This document shows, piece after piece, positions 49,834 through 57,428 of a stretch of 64,000 nt of DNA (its first letter is position 1; each line of letters begins with the position of its first letter). A model generated the notes under the pieces. That model saw only the letters and a list, made by a program, of their open reading frames with translations, ran no database searches and was not told where the DNA came from. This stretch comes from Branchiibius sp. NY16-3462-2 (lineage in GTDB: Bacteria; Actinomycetota; Actinomycetes; Actinomycetales; Dermatophilaceae), in contig NZ_LVCF01000004.1 of NCBI RefSeq assembly GCF_001594145.1, forward strand, positions 62,001 to 126,000, given 5' to 3'. The position numbers were made by a program, and so were the translations under genes.

Positions 49834-51600
49834 CTACTCAAGTGCGTCGGAAAGCTCCAGCCAGCGGTCCTCCAGCTCGACTTTCTCCTCCTCCAACTCC
49901 GTCACTTGCGTTGTGAGAGAGGCTAATCCGGTGTAGTCGTCCTGGTCGTGCCCCGCCATCTTCGCGTGTAGCCCGGCAACCAGATCGTCGATCTTGGCCA
50001 TGCGGCGCTCGGCTGCGGTGAGCTCCTTGCGCAGCGACTGCCGCTGCGCACCAGACAACTCAGGCGACGAATCGGCCTCAACCGCAACGTTTTTCGAAGG
50101 GACCGCGTGCCGCAACGACAGGTACTGGTCCACCCCGCCAGGCAGGTGGCGCAGGCCGCCCTGCCACACGGCGTACTGCTGATCGGTCACGCGCTCGATC
50201 AGGTAACGGTCGTGCGACACCACGATCAACGTGCCCGGCCACGAGTCGAGCAGGTCCTCCATCGCAGTCAGCATGTCGGTGTCGACGTCGTTGGTCGGCT
50301 CGTCCAGGATCAACACGTTCGGCTCGGACAACAGGATCAACAGCAGTTGCAAGCGCCGCTGCTGCCCACCGGACAACTCGCCGACTCGGGTGGAGAGTTG
50401 CTCGCGCTGGAAGCCCAACCGCTCCAACAACTGCGCCGGCGTCATCTCCTTGCCGTCAACGAAGTAGGTCGTCTTGGTCCGCGCCAGTACGTCGCGCACC
50501 AACTCGTGCTTGACCGGCTCCAGCTGGGTCATCCGCTGGTCCAGGATCGCCAATTGCACTGTCTTGCCACGCTTTACGCGGCCTTCGGTGGGAGGAATCA
50601 GTCCCGCGATCACGCCGAGCAGCGTCGACTTTCCCGCACCGTTGGCGCCGAGGATGCCGGTCCGCTCACCCGGCGCAATCCGCCAGGTGATGTCGTGCAG
50701 CACTCGCTTTTCGCCGAAGCTCACTCCGACGTCGAACAGATCCACGACGTCCTTGCCCAGACGCGCCGTCGCGAGCTTGGTCAGCTCGATGCGGTCCCGG
50801 ACCGGAGGCACATCCTCGATCAGCTGGTTGGCGGCGTCGATGCGGAACTTGGGCTTCGACGTACGCGCGGGTGCTCCCCGCCGCAACCAGGCCAACTCCT
50901 TGCGCATGAGGTTCTGCCGCTTGGCCTCCGTGGCGGCCGCCTGTCGGTCGCGCTCGACCCGGGCCAGCACGTACGCCGCGTAGCCGCCCTCGAACGGTTC
51001 GACGATCCCGTCGTGCACCTCCCAGGTGCTGGTGGCGACCTCGTCGAGGAACCACCGGTCGTGCGTGACGAGCAGCAGCGCGCCCTGCCCAGCCCGCCAC
51101 CGGCGGCGTAGGTGATCGGCCAGCCAGGTGATGCCCTCGACGTCCAGGTGGTTGGTGGGCTCGTCGAGCATCACCACGTCCCAGTCACCGACGAGGAGCG
51201 CAGCGAGCGCCACGCGCCGTTGCTGGCCACCGGACAACGACGAAAGCGGCGCGTCCCAGGGCAGGTCGGAGACGAGCCCGTTGATCACGTCGCGGATCGC
51301 AGGGTCACCCGCCCAGACGTGGTCGGGGGTGTCGCCGACGATGCTCTGCCCGACCGTCTGGTCCGTGACCTGGTCTGCCTGGTCCAGTACGCCGATCCGC
51401 AGGCCCCCGCGGTGCGTCACCCGGCCGGCGTCGGGGGTGAGGCGACCTGCGAGCACGGACAGCAGGGTGGATTTCCCGTCGCCGTTGCGGCCCACGATCC
51501 CGATCCGGTCGCCCTCGTCGACGCCGACGGTGACGGAGTCGAAGACCCGGCGGGTGGGGAAATCGACCGCGATGTTCTCAGCGCCGAGCAGATGTGCCAC
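49834..51600 (-). CDS. ABC-F family ATPase (Uup/TlrC-like)
   Basis: This 588-residue soluble protein has two ABC domains in one chain. Domain 1 has GRNGDGKST, LSGGQQRRVALAALL and VVMLDEPTNHLD. Domain 2 has GANGAGKST, LSGGQQRRLQLLLIL and VLILDEPTNDVD. The inter-domain linker (MRKELAWLRRGAPARTSKPKFR) and a C-terminal coiled coil (about 520-588) are typical of Uup. These proteins bind the ribosome and act in translation quality control or antibiotic protection. The GTG at 51600 gives the common N-terminus VAHLLGAENIAV; a TTG three codons earlier is possible. Confidence 0.9.
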   Translation of the reverse strand: MAHLLGAENIAVDFPTRRVFDSVTVGVDEGDRIGIVGRNGDGKSTLLSVLAGRLTPDAGRVTHRGGLRIGVLDQADQVTDQTVGQSIVGDTPDHVWAGDPAIRDVINGLVSDLPWDAPLSSLSGGQQRRVALAALLVGDWDVVMLDEPTNHLDVEGITWLADHLRRRWRAGQGALLLVTHDRWFLDEVATSTWEVHDGIVEPFEGGYAAYVLARVERDRQAAATEAKRQNLMRKELAWLRRGAPARTSKPKFRIDAANQLIEDVPPVRDRIELTKLATARLGKDVVDLFDVGVSFGEKRVLHDITWRIAPGERTGILGANGAGKSTLLGVIAGLIPPTEGRVKRGKTVQLAILDQRMTQLEPVKHELVRDVLARTKTTYFVDGKEMTPAQLLERLGFQREQLSTRVGELSGGQQRRLQLLLILLSEPNVLILDEPTNDVDTDMLTAMEDLLDSWPGTLIVVSHDRYLIERVTDQQYAVWQGGLRHLPGGVDQYLSLRHAVPSKNVAVEADSSPELSGAQRQSLRKELTAAERRMAKIDDLVAGLHAKMAGHDQDDYTGLASLTTQVTELEEEKVELEDRWLELSDALE

Positions 51601-51611
51601 GAGGATCAAGC

Positions 51612-51875
51612 CTAAGGCGCGGGGGCTGTCGCTACCGAACGGAGTAGGGGTATGTGTTCACAAAGCCGACGGTGCCTACTTAATCCCTCGTGCGCGCGGA
51701 GCATGGCGAGAAACAGGCGATCCTTCATCCCGTAGTCGTGCGCGATCACGCCCGCGGAAATACCGAGATCGGCAGCAGCATCGGCGAAAGTGGCTCTCGC
51801 ATAAGCTGTCTCGGCTATCGCGGGGTGACATCGCCAGGACGTCGATGGATCGCCGGCAGCCGGTACTCGGACTCG
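51612..51875 (-). pseudogene. Remnant with a TetR-like helix-turn-helix segment
   Basis: On the minus strand an open stretch of about 87 codons runs from just after the TGA at 51876-51878 to a TAG at 51612-51614. It includes TFADAAADLGISAGVIAHDYG and MKDRLFLAMLRAHE, which look like a TetR-type HTH and recognition helix. There is no start codon in the first half, and it is in the same reading frame as the orphan gene upstream, separated by a single TGA. It is either the lost 3' part of that gene or a separate decayed regulator. Confidence 0.35.
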
Positions 51876-52376
51876 TCAGCGGGGTAGGCCGCGGGGGATC
51901 CGACGTTTTCGATCGGCTGCCCGCCGGTCATAGCCCCACCGTAGGAGCCGACGGCAGTCGCGCCACTGCCTGGTAACTAGATCGGGCGTCCCTGCGATCT
52001 CATACTGGTCCTTGATGATGCGATACAGGTCATCGCGTGCGTCTGTTCGCTGAACATCAGTGGCGTTCGATTGTGCCTCCAGTCGCTGTCGCACCTCAAC
52101 AATGTCGTCATAGATGACCGGCGGGATCACTCCGTCGGCGGCCCAATGTGGAGCGACATCTAGGAGGCGACCGACGATTTTGCAATCACTGGGCCGCTCA
52201 GCACTGTCCTCGGGAGCGAGCCACTTCAAGAAGTCGTTAAGGTCGTCGACCGCCTTCAGCCGTCGGTCCTTGTTATACCTAACGATATGCGCCACCGTCC
52301 TGACGATCCCGGGCGGCACTATCACTGCTTTCACCCATGCCTTCCCAGATTGATCGCTCCCGTCATTATGTCCCAC
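51876..52376 (-). CDS. Orphan hypothetical protein of atypical composition
   Basis: This is a 166-residue cytoplasmic protein with a GTG start at 52376 and no recognisable motif. The central part (DFLKWLAPEDSAERPSDCKIVGRLLDVAPHWAADGVIPPVIYDDIVEVRQRLEAQ) looks like ordinary helical protein. Codon third positions hold more A and T than in neighbouring genes, suggesting recent gain. The frame continues past its TGA for 87 codons, so the present protein may be a truncated form. I cannot assign a function. Confidence 0.5.
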   Translation of the reverse strand: MGHNDGSDQSGKAWVKAVIVPPGIVRTVAHIVRYNKDRRLKAVDDLNDFLKWLAPEDSAERPSDCKIVGRLLDVAPHWAADGVIPPVIYDDIVEVRQRLEAQSNATDVQRTDARDDLYRIIKDQYEIAGTPDLVTRQWRDCRRLLRWGYDRRAADRKRRIPRGLPR

Positions 52377-52527
52377 CCGTGCGCTCTCCTCTGCCCATGT
52401 CAGCTAGCAGGGCAATTCCCGCAGCGCTCGACAGACCCTGCATCGAGAATCACCCAGGGCTCAACCCCGCAGGTCGTGGCGCAACGCCTCCTACCCTCGC
52501 GCTGCAGCACCGAGCGATGGAGCCGGG

Positions 52528-52692
52528 ATGATCGCGAAGGACAGGCCGGATGAGGCACTCGTCGACGACCTGAGCGGGCCTCCCCGATCCGCGTTGGCGG
52601 TTCTGGCCCTCGACAAGTACGGCGTGACGCGGCTGGGCTGGGGAGATCCGGGAGAGTAGATCGACGCCGAGTTGGCCGCCGGGTCAGCCTGA
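52528..52692 (+). pseudogene. Possible decayed helix-hairpin-helix protein gene
   Basis: An ATG at 52528 with GGAGCC upstream opens a 43-codon frame (DDLSGPPRSALAVLALDKYGVTRLGW) that stops at TAG 52657-52659. Eleven more codons in frame (IDAELAAGSA) lead to TGA. The order resembles small actinobacterial HhH proteins with the central part deleted. The segment is short and the call is tentative. The rest of 52377-52722 shows no gene. Confidence 0.3.
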
Positions 52693-52710
52693 CTGGATAG
52701 CGTGACTCGC

Positions 52711-52725
52711 TACTGTGCCCTCGTG
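52711..52725 (+). promoter_or_regulatory. -10 hexamer of a leaderless promoter
   Basis: TACTGT at 52711-52716 is six bases before the GTG at 52723. It supports the shorter start of the GH114-like gene. Confidence 0.4.
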
Positions 52726-53577
52726 AAACGCGCTGCCGTCGCACTGCTCGCAGTCGCCAGCCTCGCCGCATGCGGTAGGGCCACGCCCGCACCCCAGCCA
52801 CCAGCGCATTCGCCGACCCACCACTCCGCCACTCAGACACATTCAGCGATCCACCTGCCGCCGGCCGGGGTCGGTTTCGACTACCAGTTGGGCGGTCCGT
52901 ACGCGCCGCCCAAGGGTGTGCGGATCGTGGAGCGCGACCGTACGGCACAGCCGGCCGCGGGCGTCTACAACATCTGCTACGTCAACGGGTTCCAGACCCA
53001 GCCGGAGGAGTCGAGGTCGTTCGCGGCGCAGCACCCCGACCTGGTGCTGCAGACGCCCAAGGGGCCCCTGGTCGATCCCGGGTGGCCTGATGAGTACCTC
53101 TTCGACACCTCGACTCCGGCGAAGCGGTCGGCGCTGACCACGATTGTCGGTGGTTGGATCGCCGGCTGCGGCCGCGACGGGTTTTCCGCCGTCGAGGTCG
53201 ACAATCTGGACTCCTTTACCCGCTCCAAAGGCGCCTTGACTGCCGACGACAACCTCGCCCTCGCCGGTGCCTATGCGAAGGCTGCTCACGCGGCGGGACT
53301 GGGCATTGCCCAGAAGAACACCGCCGAGTACTCGGCGAAGGTCCACGCGTTGGGCTATGACTTCGCCATCACCGAGTCGTGCTACCAGTTCTCTGAATGC
53401 GCCTCGTACACAAAGACTTACCCTGTCGTACTGGATGTCGAGTACGGCGACGAGCTGGGAGAGGACGGCTTCCAACGAGCGTGCGCAGATGCGAACCGGC
53501 CCCGTGCCATGATCCTTCGCGATCACGACCTGAGCGTTCCCGGCGACGCGGACTACCTCTACCGGACCTGCCCCTAG
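52723..53577 (+). CDS. GH114-like (endo-alpha-1,4-polygalactosaminidase-type) lipoprotein
   Basis: This 284-residue secreted protein has a lipoprotein signal with lipobox LAAC (residues 14-17), a His/Thr/Pro-rich linker (about 20-45) and a TIM-barrel domain of the GH114/TM1410 group (GVGFDYQLGGPYAPPKGVRIVERDR; YNICYVNGFQTQPEE; DGFSAVEVDNLDSF; GLGIAQKNTAEYS; ITESCYQFSECASY). The family hydrolyses galactosamine-rich exopolysaccharides. It may modify the cell's own or competitors' surface glycans. The GTG at 52723 is supported by the -10 spacing; a GTG at 52702 would also work. Confidence 0.82.
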   Translation: MKRAAVALLAVASLAACGRATPAPQPPAHSPTHHSATQTHSAIHLPPAGVGFDYQLGGPYAPPKGVRIVERDRTAQPAAGVYNICYVNGFQTQPEESRSFAAQHPDLVLQTPKGPLVDPGWPDEYLFDTSTPAKRSALTTIVGGWIAGCGRDGFSAVEVDNLDSFTRSKGALTADDNLALAGAYAKAAHAAGLGIAQKNTAEYSAKVHALGYDFAITESCYQFSECASYTKTYPVVLDVEYGDELGEDGFQRACADANRPRAMILRDHDLSVPGDADYLYRTCP

Positions 53578-53591
53578 TGGACGCGAGGACC

Positions 53592-54095
53592 TCAGCCCGA
53601 CTCGACCGCCGACAGCAGCGCCCGCAGTGCTCCCGCGAGGCGCTCACGATCCCGGGCCGGCACCCGCGCCAGCAACTCCCGTTCGTGCTCGAGCAGATCG
53701 GCCATCGCCGCGTCCACCAGAGTGCGTCCGGAGGGCGTCAGCTGCACCAGGACTCCGCGCCGGTCGCGCGGATCAGGCAGTCGGCGTACCAGACCCCGTC
53801 GCTCCAGCCGGTCCACGCGGTTGGTCATCGTCCCGCTGGTGACCAGCGTCTGTTGCACCAGGACGCCCGGGGACAGTTGGTACGGCGCTCCCACCCGTCG
53901 CAGGGCCGACAACACGTCGAACTCCCAGGTCTCCAGGTCGTGCTCGTCGAAGGCTGTGGCACGGGCCTGTTCCAACAGCGTGTCGAGCCTGGAGATCCGT
54001 GAAAACACCTGCAGTGGCTCGACATCCAGGTCTCCGCGCTCACGACGCCACGCGGCGACGATGGCGTCGACCTCGTCGCCGACCGGTGCACCCAT
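53592..54095 (-). CDS. MarR family transcriptional regulator
   Basis: This 167-residue winged-helix repressor has the MarR core YQLSPGVLVQQTLVTSGTMTNRVDRLERRGLVRRLPDPRDRRGVLVQLTPSG (about residues 71-123). It is divergent from tam, with two related palindromes in the gap. TACGAT stands six bases before the ATG (leaderless). It probably represses itself and the tam-VOC genes. Confidence 0.87.
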   Translation of the reverse strand: MGAPVGDEVDAIVAAWRRERGDLDVEPLQVFSRISRLDTLLEQARATAFDEHDLETWEFDVLSALRRVGAPYQLSPGVLVQQTLVTSGTMTNRVDRLERRGLVRRLPDPRDRRGVLVQLTPSGRTLVDAAMADLLEHERELLARVPARDRERLAGALRALLSAVESG

Positions 54096-54107
54096 AGGGT
54101 CATCGTA
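54093..54107 (-). promoter_or_regulatory. -10 hexamer of a leaderless marR promoter
   Basis: TACGAT (minus strand 54107-54102), six bases, then the ATG at 54095. The diverged operator copy lies eight bases further upstream. Confidence 0.45.
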
Positions 54108-54115
54108 GCGTCAAG

Positions 54116-54133
54116 TCTCTTGACATCGAGATA
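54116..54133. promoter_or_regulatory. Candidate MarR operator 1 (imperfect)
   Basis: TCTCTTGACATCGAGATA is a diverged copy of the palindrome at 54143-54160. It lies just upstream of the marR -10 hexamer. The two centres are 27 bp apart. Confidence 0.55.
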
Positions 54134-54142
54134 TCCCGAAAC

Positions 54143-54160
54143 TATCTTGATATCAAGATA
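54143..54160. promoter_or_regulatory. MarR operator 2 (perfect 18-bp palindrome)
   Basis: TATCTTGAT-ATCAAGATA is fully symmetrical, with the TTGATATCAA core common for MarR proteins. It ends 22 bases before the tam ATG at 54183 and covers the likely tam promoter. Confidence 0.75.
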
Positions 54161-54182
54161 AATGACGACGACGGAGGCAACG

Positions 54183-54965
54183 ATGCCGAGCTGGGACCCG
54201 ACGCAGTACGAGAAGTTCGCCACCTTGCGCGACCGGCCGTTCCTGGATCTGCTCTCCCGCGTCGGCGCGCAGGATCCGAAACTGGTCGTGGATCTCGGCT
54301 GCGGCAACGGTCCGCTGACCCTGTTAATGGCCCAGCGCTGGCCGGACGCCCGCATCATCGGCATCGACTCCTCGCCGCAGATGATCGAGCGCGCCCGGGA
54401 GGTCGACACGCAGGGCCGCGTCGAGTGGCAGGTCGGCACCGTCGAGGACTGGGACCCCGCCACCTCGCCCGACGTGCTGATGACCAACGCCACCCTGCAG
54501 TGGGTTCCGACCCACCGTGACCTCATCCCGCGCTGGCTCCAGGCGCTTCCGGAGGACGGCTGGTTCGCGATGCAGGTGCCCGGCAACTTCGACGCGCCGT
54601 CGCACCGGCTGATCCGGGATACCGTCGCCGAGCACCCCCGAGCGGCCGAGTTGGTCGGCGCCCTGCGCTCCGATGCGGTCGAGGACCCCACCGGGTACGC
54701 CGATCTGCTGGCGACCCATTGCTCGCACCTTGACGTGTGGGAGACCACCTACCTGCAGATGCTGGATCCTGCTGCGGCACAACGCAGTCCGGTGTTGGAA
54801 TGGGTGCGCGGCACAGGTCTGCGGCCGGTGCTGGACCGGCTGCGACCGGAGGAGGTCGAGCCGTTCGAGGCCGCACTCACCGCGAAATACGATCGGGCCT
54901 ACCCGCGCAAGCCGTACGGGGTGCCGTTCGAGTTCCGCCGGGTCTTCGCGGTGGGAGCCATCTGA
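54183..54965 (+). CDS. tam: Trans-aconitate 2-methyltransferase
   Basis: This 260-residue SAM-dependent methyltransferase has the Tam-type N-terminus MPSWDPTQYEKFATLRDRPFLDLL, motif I LVVDLGCGNGPLTL, IIGIDSSPQMIERA, and ATLQWVPTHRDLIPRWL. Tam esterifies trans-aconitate, an inhibitor of aconitase. The ATG at 54183 has GGAGG six bases upstream; the earlier ATG at 54162 directly follows the operator and has no site. It overlaps the VOC gene by one base. Confidence 0.88.
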   Translation: MPSWDPTQYEKFATLRDRPFLDLLSRVGAQDPKLVVDLGCGNGPLTLLMAQRWPDARIIGIDSSPQMIERAREVDTQGRVEWQVGTVEDWDPATSPDVLMTNATLQWVPTHRDLIPRWLQALPEDGWFAMQVPGNFDAPSHRLIRDTVAEHPRAAELVGALRSDAVEDPTGYADLLATHCSHLDVWETTYLQMLDPAAAQRSPVLEWVRGTGLRPVLDRLRPEEVEPFEAALTAKYDRAYPRKPYGVPFEFRRVFAVGAI

Positions 54966-55324
54966 TGGCCGCGATGGGGCTGCACCACGTGCAGATCGCC
55001 TGTCCTGCCGGCAGCGAGGATGAGCTGCGCGCGTTCTACGGCGGCGTGCTCGGCCTGCCGGAGATCCCGAAACCGCCGATCCTGGCGGCCCGCGGTGGCT
55101 GCTGGTTCCAGGTCGGCCCGCAGGAACTGCACTGCGGCGTGGAGCCGGGCTTCCAACCGGCGCGCAAGGCGCACCCCTGCCTCCTGGTCGATGACCTCGA
55201 AACCGTGGCGAGCGCCGTACGGGCAGCAGGACACGACGTCACCTACGACGAGTCGATCCCCGGCGTGCACCGGTTCCACACCGCGGACCCGGTGGGTAAT
55301 CGCCTGGAAATCCAGCAGGCCTAG
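54965..55324 (+). CDS. VOC family (glyoxalase/dioxygenase fold) protein
   Basis: This 119-residue single-domain VOC protein has LHHVQIACPAGSEDELRAFYGGVLGLPEIPKP at the N-terminus and FHTADPVGNRLEIQQ at the C-terminus, carrying metal-ligand-like H and E residues. The reaction is unknown. It is coupled to tam (TGATG) and both are probably under MarR control. Its stop overlaps the convergent TetR stop. Confidence 0.85.
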   Translation: MAAMGLHHVQIACPAGSEDELRAFYGGVLGLPEIPKPPILAARGGCWFQVGPQELHCGVEPGFQPARKAHPCLLVDDLETVASAVRAAGHDVTYDESIPGVHRFHTADPVGNRLEIQQA

Positions 55325-55995
55325 TCCGCAGCCGCGGAGACGGTCTCCCGGGACTCGTCGCGGGCGTGCAGGTGACCGCTGTACTTCAGGGTCGGGCTCT
55401 GCTGCAGGCCGCGCATGCCGTTCCAGGTGAGGTTCACGATGTGCTGGGCGACCTCCTCCTTGGAGAACTCCGATCCGCGCTCCAGCCACCAGTCGCCGGA
55501 CAACGCGAGCTGGCCGACCAACATCTGGGTGTAGATCGGTACCGGCGTCGAGTCGATCTGGTGGCGGTCGAACATCGGCACCAGCGCGCCCTCGACGGCC
55601 CGGGCCACCTCCGACATGAGACTGGCCAGAGATCCCGTGGTGTGCCAACTCGGCGCGTCGCGCGACAGCACCCGGAACGCAGCGGGCTTCTCCTCGACGA
55701 AAGTCAGCAGACCCCACACCGCCTGCTCCAGCAACTCCCGCTCGCCGTCGCAGTCGCCCAGGAATTCGGTCACCGCATCCGCCAGCTCACGCATCGAGCG
55801 GTCGATGACGACGGCGTAGAGGCCTTCCTTTCCGCCGAAATGCTCGTAGATCACGGGCTTGGTGACGGACGCGCGGGAGGCCAGTTGCTCCACGGAGACG
55901 CCTTGGACGCCTTCCTCTGCGAACACTTCACGTGCGACGGTGATCAGTTGTTCCCGGCGCTCGGCCGCGGTCATCCTCTGACGTTGAGGCTTCAT
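55321..55995 (-). CDS. TetR family transcriptional regulator (next to tRNA-Gln)
   Basis: This is a 224-residue protein. The HTH is VSVEQLASRASVTKPVIYEHFGGKEGLYAVVIDRS (about residues 31-65). The position beside tRNA-Gln and glmU matches the mycobacterial Rv1019 locus as I remember it. The start at 55995 avoids the upstream tRNA; an ATG seven codons later is also possible. A CAATGCATTG palindrome lies three bases upstream of the start and may be its own operator. Confidence 0.85.
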   Translation of the reverse strand: MKPQRQRMTAAERREQLITVAREVFAEEGVQGVSVEQLASRASVTKPVIYEHFGGKEGLYAVVIDRSMRELADAVTEFLGDCDGERELLEQAVWGLLTFVEEKPAAFRVLSRDAPSWHTTGSLASLMSEVARAVEGALVPMFDRHQIDSTPVPIYTQMLVGQLALSGDWWLERGSEFSKEEVAQHIVNLTWNGMRGLQQSPTLKYSGHLHARDESRETVSAAAD

Positions 55996-55997
55996 AG

Positions 55998-56007
55998 CAA
56001 TGCATTG
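55998..56007. promoter_or_regulatory. Short palindrome at the TetR start
   Basis: CAATGCATTG is a perfect 10-bp palindrome directly before the ATG at 55995. It could be an autoregulatory half of a longer operator; the evidence is position only. Confidence 0.35.
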
Positions 56008-56062
56008 TCCACCCATTGTGTCGTTTACGCTTGCCCGTGGCCTGCCCGAGTGGATAGGTCGT

Positions 56063-56141
56063 TCCCCGGTTGCTCTGCTGGCAGGGGCCGCCTGACTTTG
56101 AATCAGGATTAGCGACGTTGGTTCGATTCCAACCCGGGGAG
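56063..56141 (+). tRNA. tRNA-Gln (anticodon TTG), unusual form
   Basis: The acceptor stem TCCCCGG pairs with CCGGGGA. The anticodon arm CCTGA-CTTTGAA-TCAGG gives anticodon TTG. The T arm is GTTGG-TTCGATT-CCAAC, with discriminator G. A D stem GCTC/GGGC can be formed. Oddities are a nine-base variable region, T instead of A at position 14, and an extra base between the D and anticodon stems. CCA is not encoded. The locus next to glmU is where actinobacteria often carry a tRNA-Gln. Confidence 0.75.
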
Positions 56142-56165
56142 CATCACCGCAGGTCAGGCGGTAGA

Positions 56166-56206
56166 CAACGCTCCTCCCCGGTTCCACGGGGAGGAGCGTT
56201 GCTTTT
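56166..56206. terminator. Rho-independent terminator after tRNA-Gln
   Basis: CAACGCTCCTCCCCG pairs perfectly with CGGGGAGGAGCGTTG over 15 bp with a six-base loop, followed by CTTTT. It ends the tRNA transcript and may help the convergent dehydrogenase gene. Confidence 0.9.
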
Positions 56207-56210
56207 AGCT

Positions 56211-56231
56211 GGTCACAACAGAGGTCACAAC
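56211..56231. repeat. GGTCACAAC direct repeat
   Basis: GGTCACAAC occurs twice, at 56211-56219 and 56223-56231, three bases apart, just after the tRNA terminator. The function is unknown. It might be a scar of element integration at the tRNA, but no integrase gene is present. Confidence 0.35.
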
Positions 56232-56240
56232 CGGCTGAAA

Positions 56241-57296
56241 TCAGGCCTCCAGAATCACTTTCAGTGCCTTGGTTTCCGCTGCCCGCGAGAACGTGTCGTA
56301 GGCCTGCAGGATGTCCCCGAGGGCAAAGCGGTGGCTGATGAAGTCACCTGCGTCGATCTTGTGCTGGGCGAGCATCTTGATCAGCATCGGCGAGGTGTTG
56401 GTGTTGACCAGCCCGGTCGAGACCACGATGTTGTCGATCCACTTGGTGTCCAGCGGGAACTCCACCGGCTTGCCGTGCACACCGACGTTGGCAACGTGTC
56501 CGCCAGGGCGTACCAGCGACAACGCCATGTCCCAGGTCGCCGGCACTCCAACGGCTTCGACCGAGACGTCCACGCCCAGTCCGTCGGTCATGGCAAAGAC
56601 CTGCTCGCGCCAATCGCCGTCGGAGGCCACCACCCCGTCGGTCGCGCCGAACCGTTTCGCCTGTTCGACGCGGTTGGCGTCCAGGTCGACGGCGATCACC
56701 CGGCTGGGGCCGTACAGGCCAGCAGTGGCCATCGCGGCCAGGCCCACCGGTCCGGCACCGATGATGGCCACGACGTCGCCGGGCTGCACGTTGCCGTAGC
56801 GGATGCCGATCTCGTGACCGGTCGGCAGGATGTCGGAGATCATCACCGCCTCCTCGGCAGCCACCCCCTCCGGCAGTTTGTACAGCGAGGTCTCCGCGAA
56901 GGGCACCCGGACCAGTTCTGCCTGGGTCCCGTCGATCAGGTGACCGAAGATCCAGCCGATGCCGCTCGCGCCCTCGTCCGCGAGGCAGTGCGAGTAGATC
57001 CCCTTCTTGCAGTAGCTGCACTTACCGCAGGAGGAGATGCACGAGATGATGACGCGGTCGCCAACCGCGAGATCGGTGACAGCAGAACCGATTTCGGTGA
57101 TCACACCGACGCCTTCGTGGCCCAGGATGCGGCCGTCGGTGACTGCGGGAACGTCGCCTTTGAGGATGTGTAGGTCGGTGCCACAGATAGTGGTCTGTTC
57201 GATGCGGACGATGGCATCGGTGGGTTTGAGGATCGTGGGATCGGGAACCTCTTCCCAGTTCTTCTGGCCGGGTCCGTGGAATACGAGCGCCTTCAT
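56241..57296 (-). CDS. Zinc-dependent alcohol dehydrogenase
   Basis: This is a 351-residue medium-chain dehydrogenase. The catalytic zinc site is TTICGTDLHILKGD with GHEGVG. The structural zinc cysteines are in CISSCGKCSYCKKGIYSHC. The NAD site is VAIIGAGPVGLAAMATAGLYG, with an Asp after beta-2 (AVDLDANR) indicating NAD. It probably oxidises a secondary or small primary alcohol. The ATG at 57296 has AGGCAGG upstream. Confidence 0.88.
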   Translation of the reverse strand: MKALVFHGPGQKNWEEVPDPTILKPTDAIVRIEQTTICGTDLHILKGDVPAVTDGRILGHEGVGVITEIGSAVTDLAVGDRVIISCISSCGKCSYCKKGIYSHCLADEGASGIGWIFGHLIDGTQAELVRVPFAETSLYKLPEGVAAEEAVMISDILPTGHEIGIRYGNVQPGDVVAIIGAGPVGLAAMATAGLYGPSRVIAVDLDANRVEQAKRFGATDGVVASDGDWREQVFAMTDGLGVDVSVEAVGVPATWDMALSLVRPGGHVANVGVHGKPVEFPLDTKWIDNIVVSTGLVNTNTSPMLIKMLAQHKIDAGDFISHRFALGDILQAYDTFSRAAETKALKVILEA

Positions 57297-57428
57297 GATC
57301 GCCTGCCTTTCGCTCACGCCGCGAGGTTGCGGCTGGATCACGCTCGGCGGAGGTGTCGGGCGCGATGGAAGTCGGCCTGCTTTCAGCCTAGAGCGCTGAC
57401 CGGGGCGCGGCTAGCGTGTCGGGCATAG

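Noticed and set aside
56041..56062. Class II tRNA beginning further upstream (GCCCGAGTGGATAGG)
   Set aside because: This looks like a tRNA D arm, but the 3' acceptor CCGGGGA pairs only with TCCCCGG at 56063, so the tRNA starts there.
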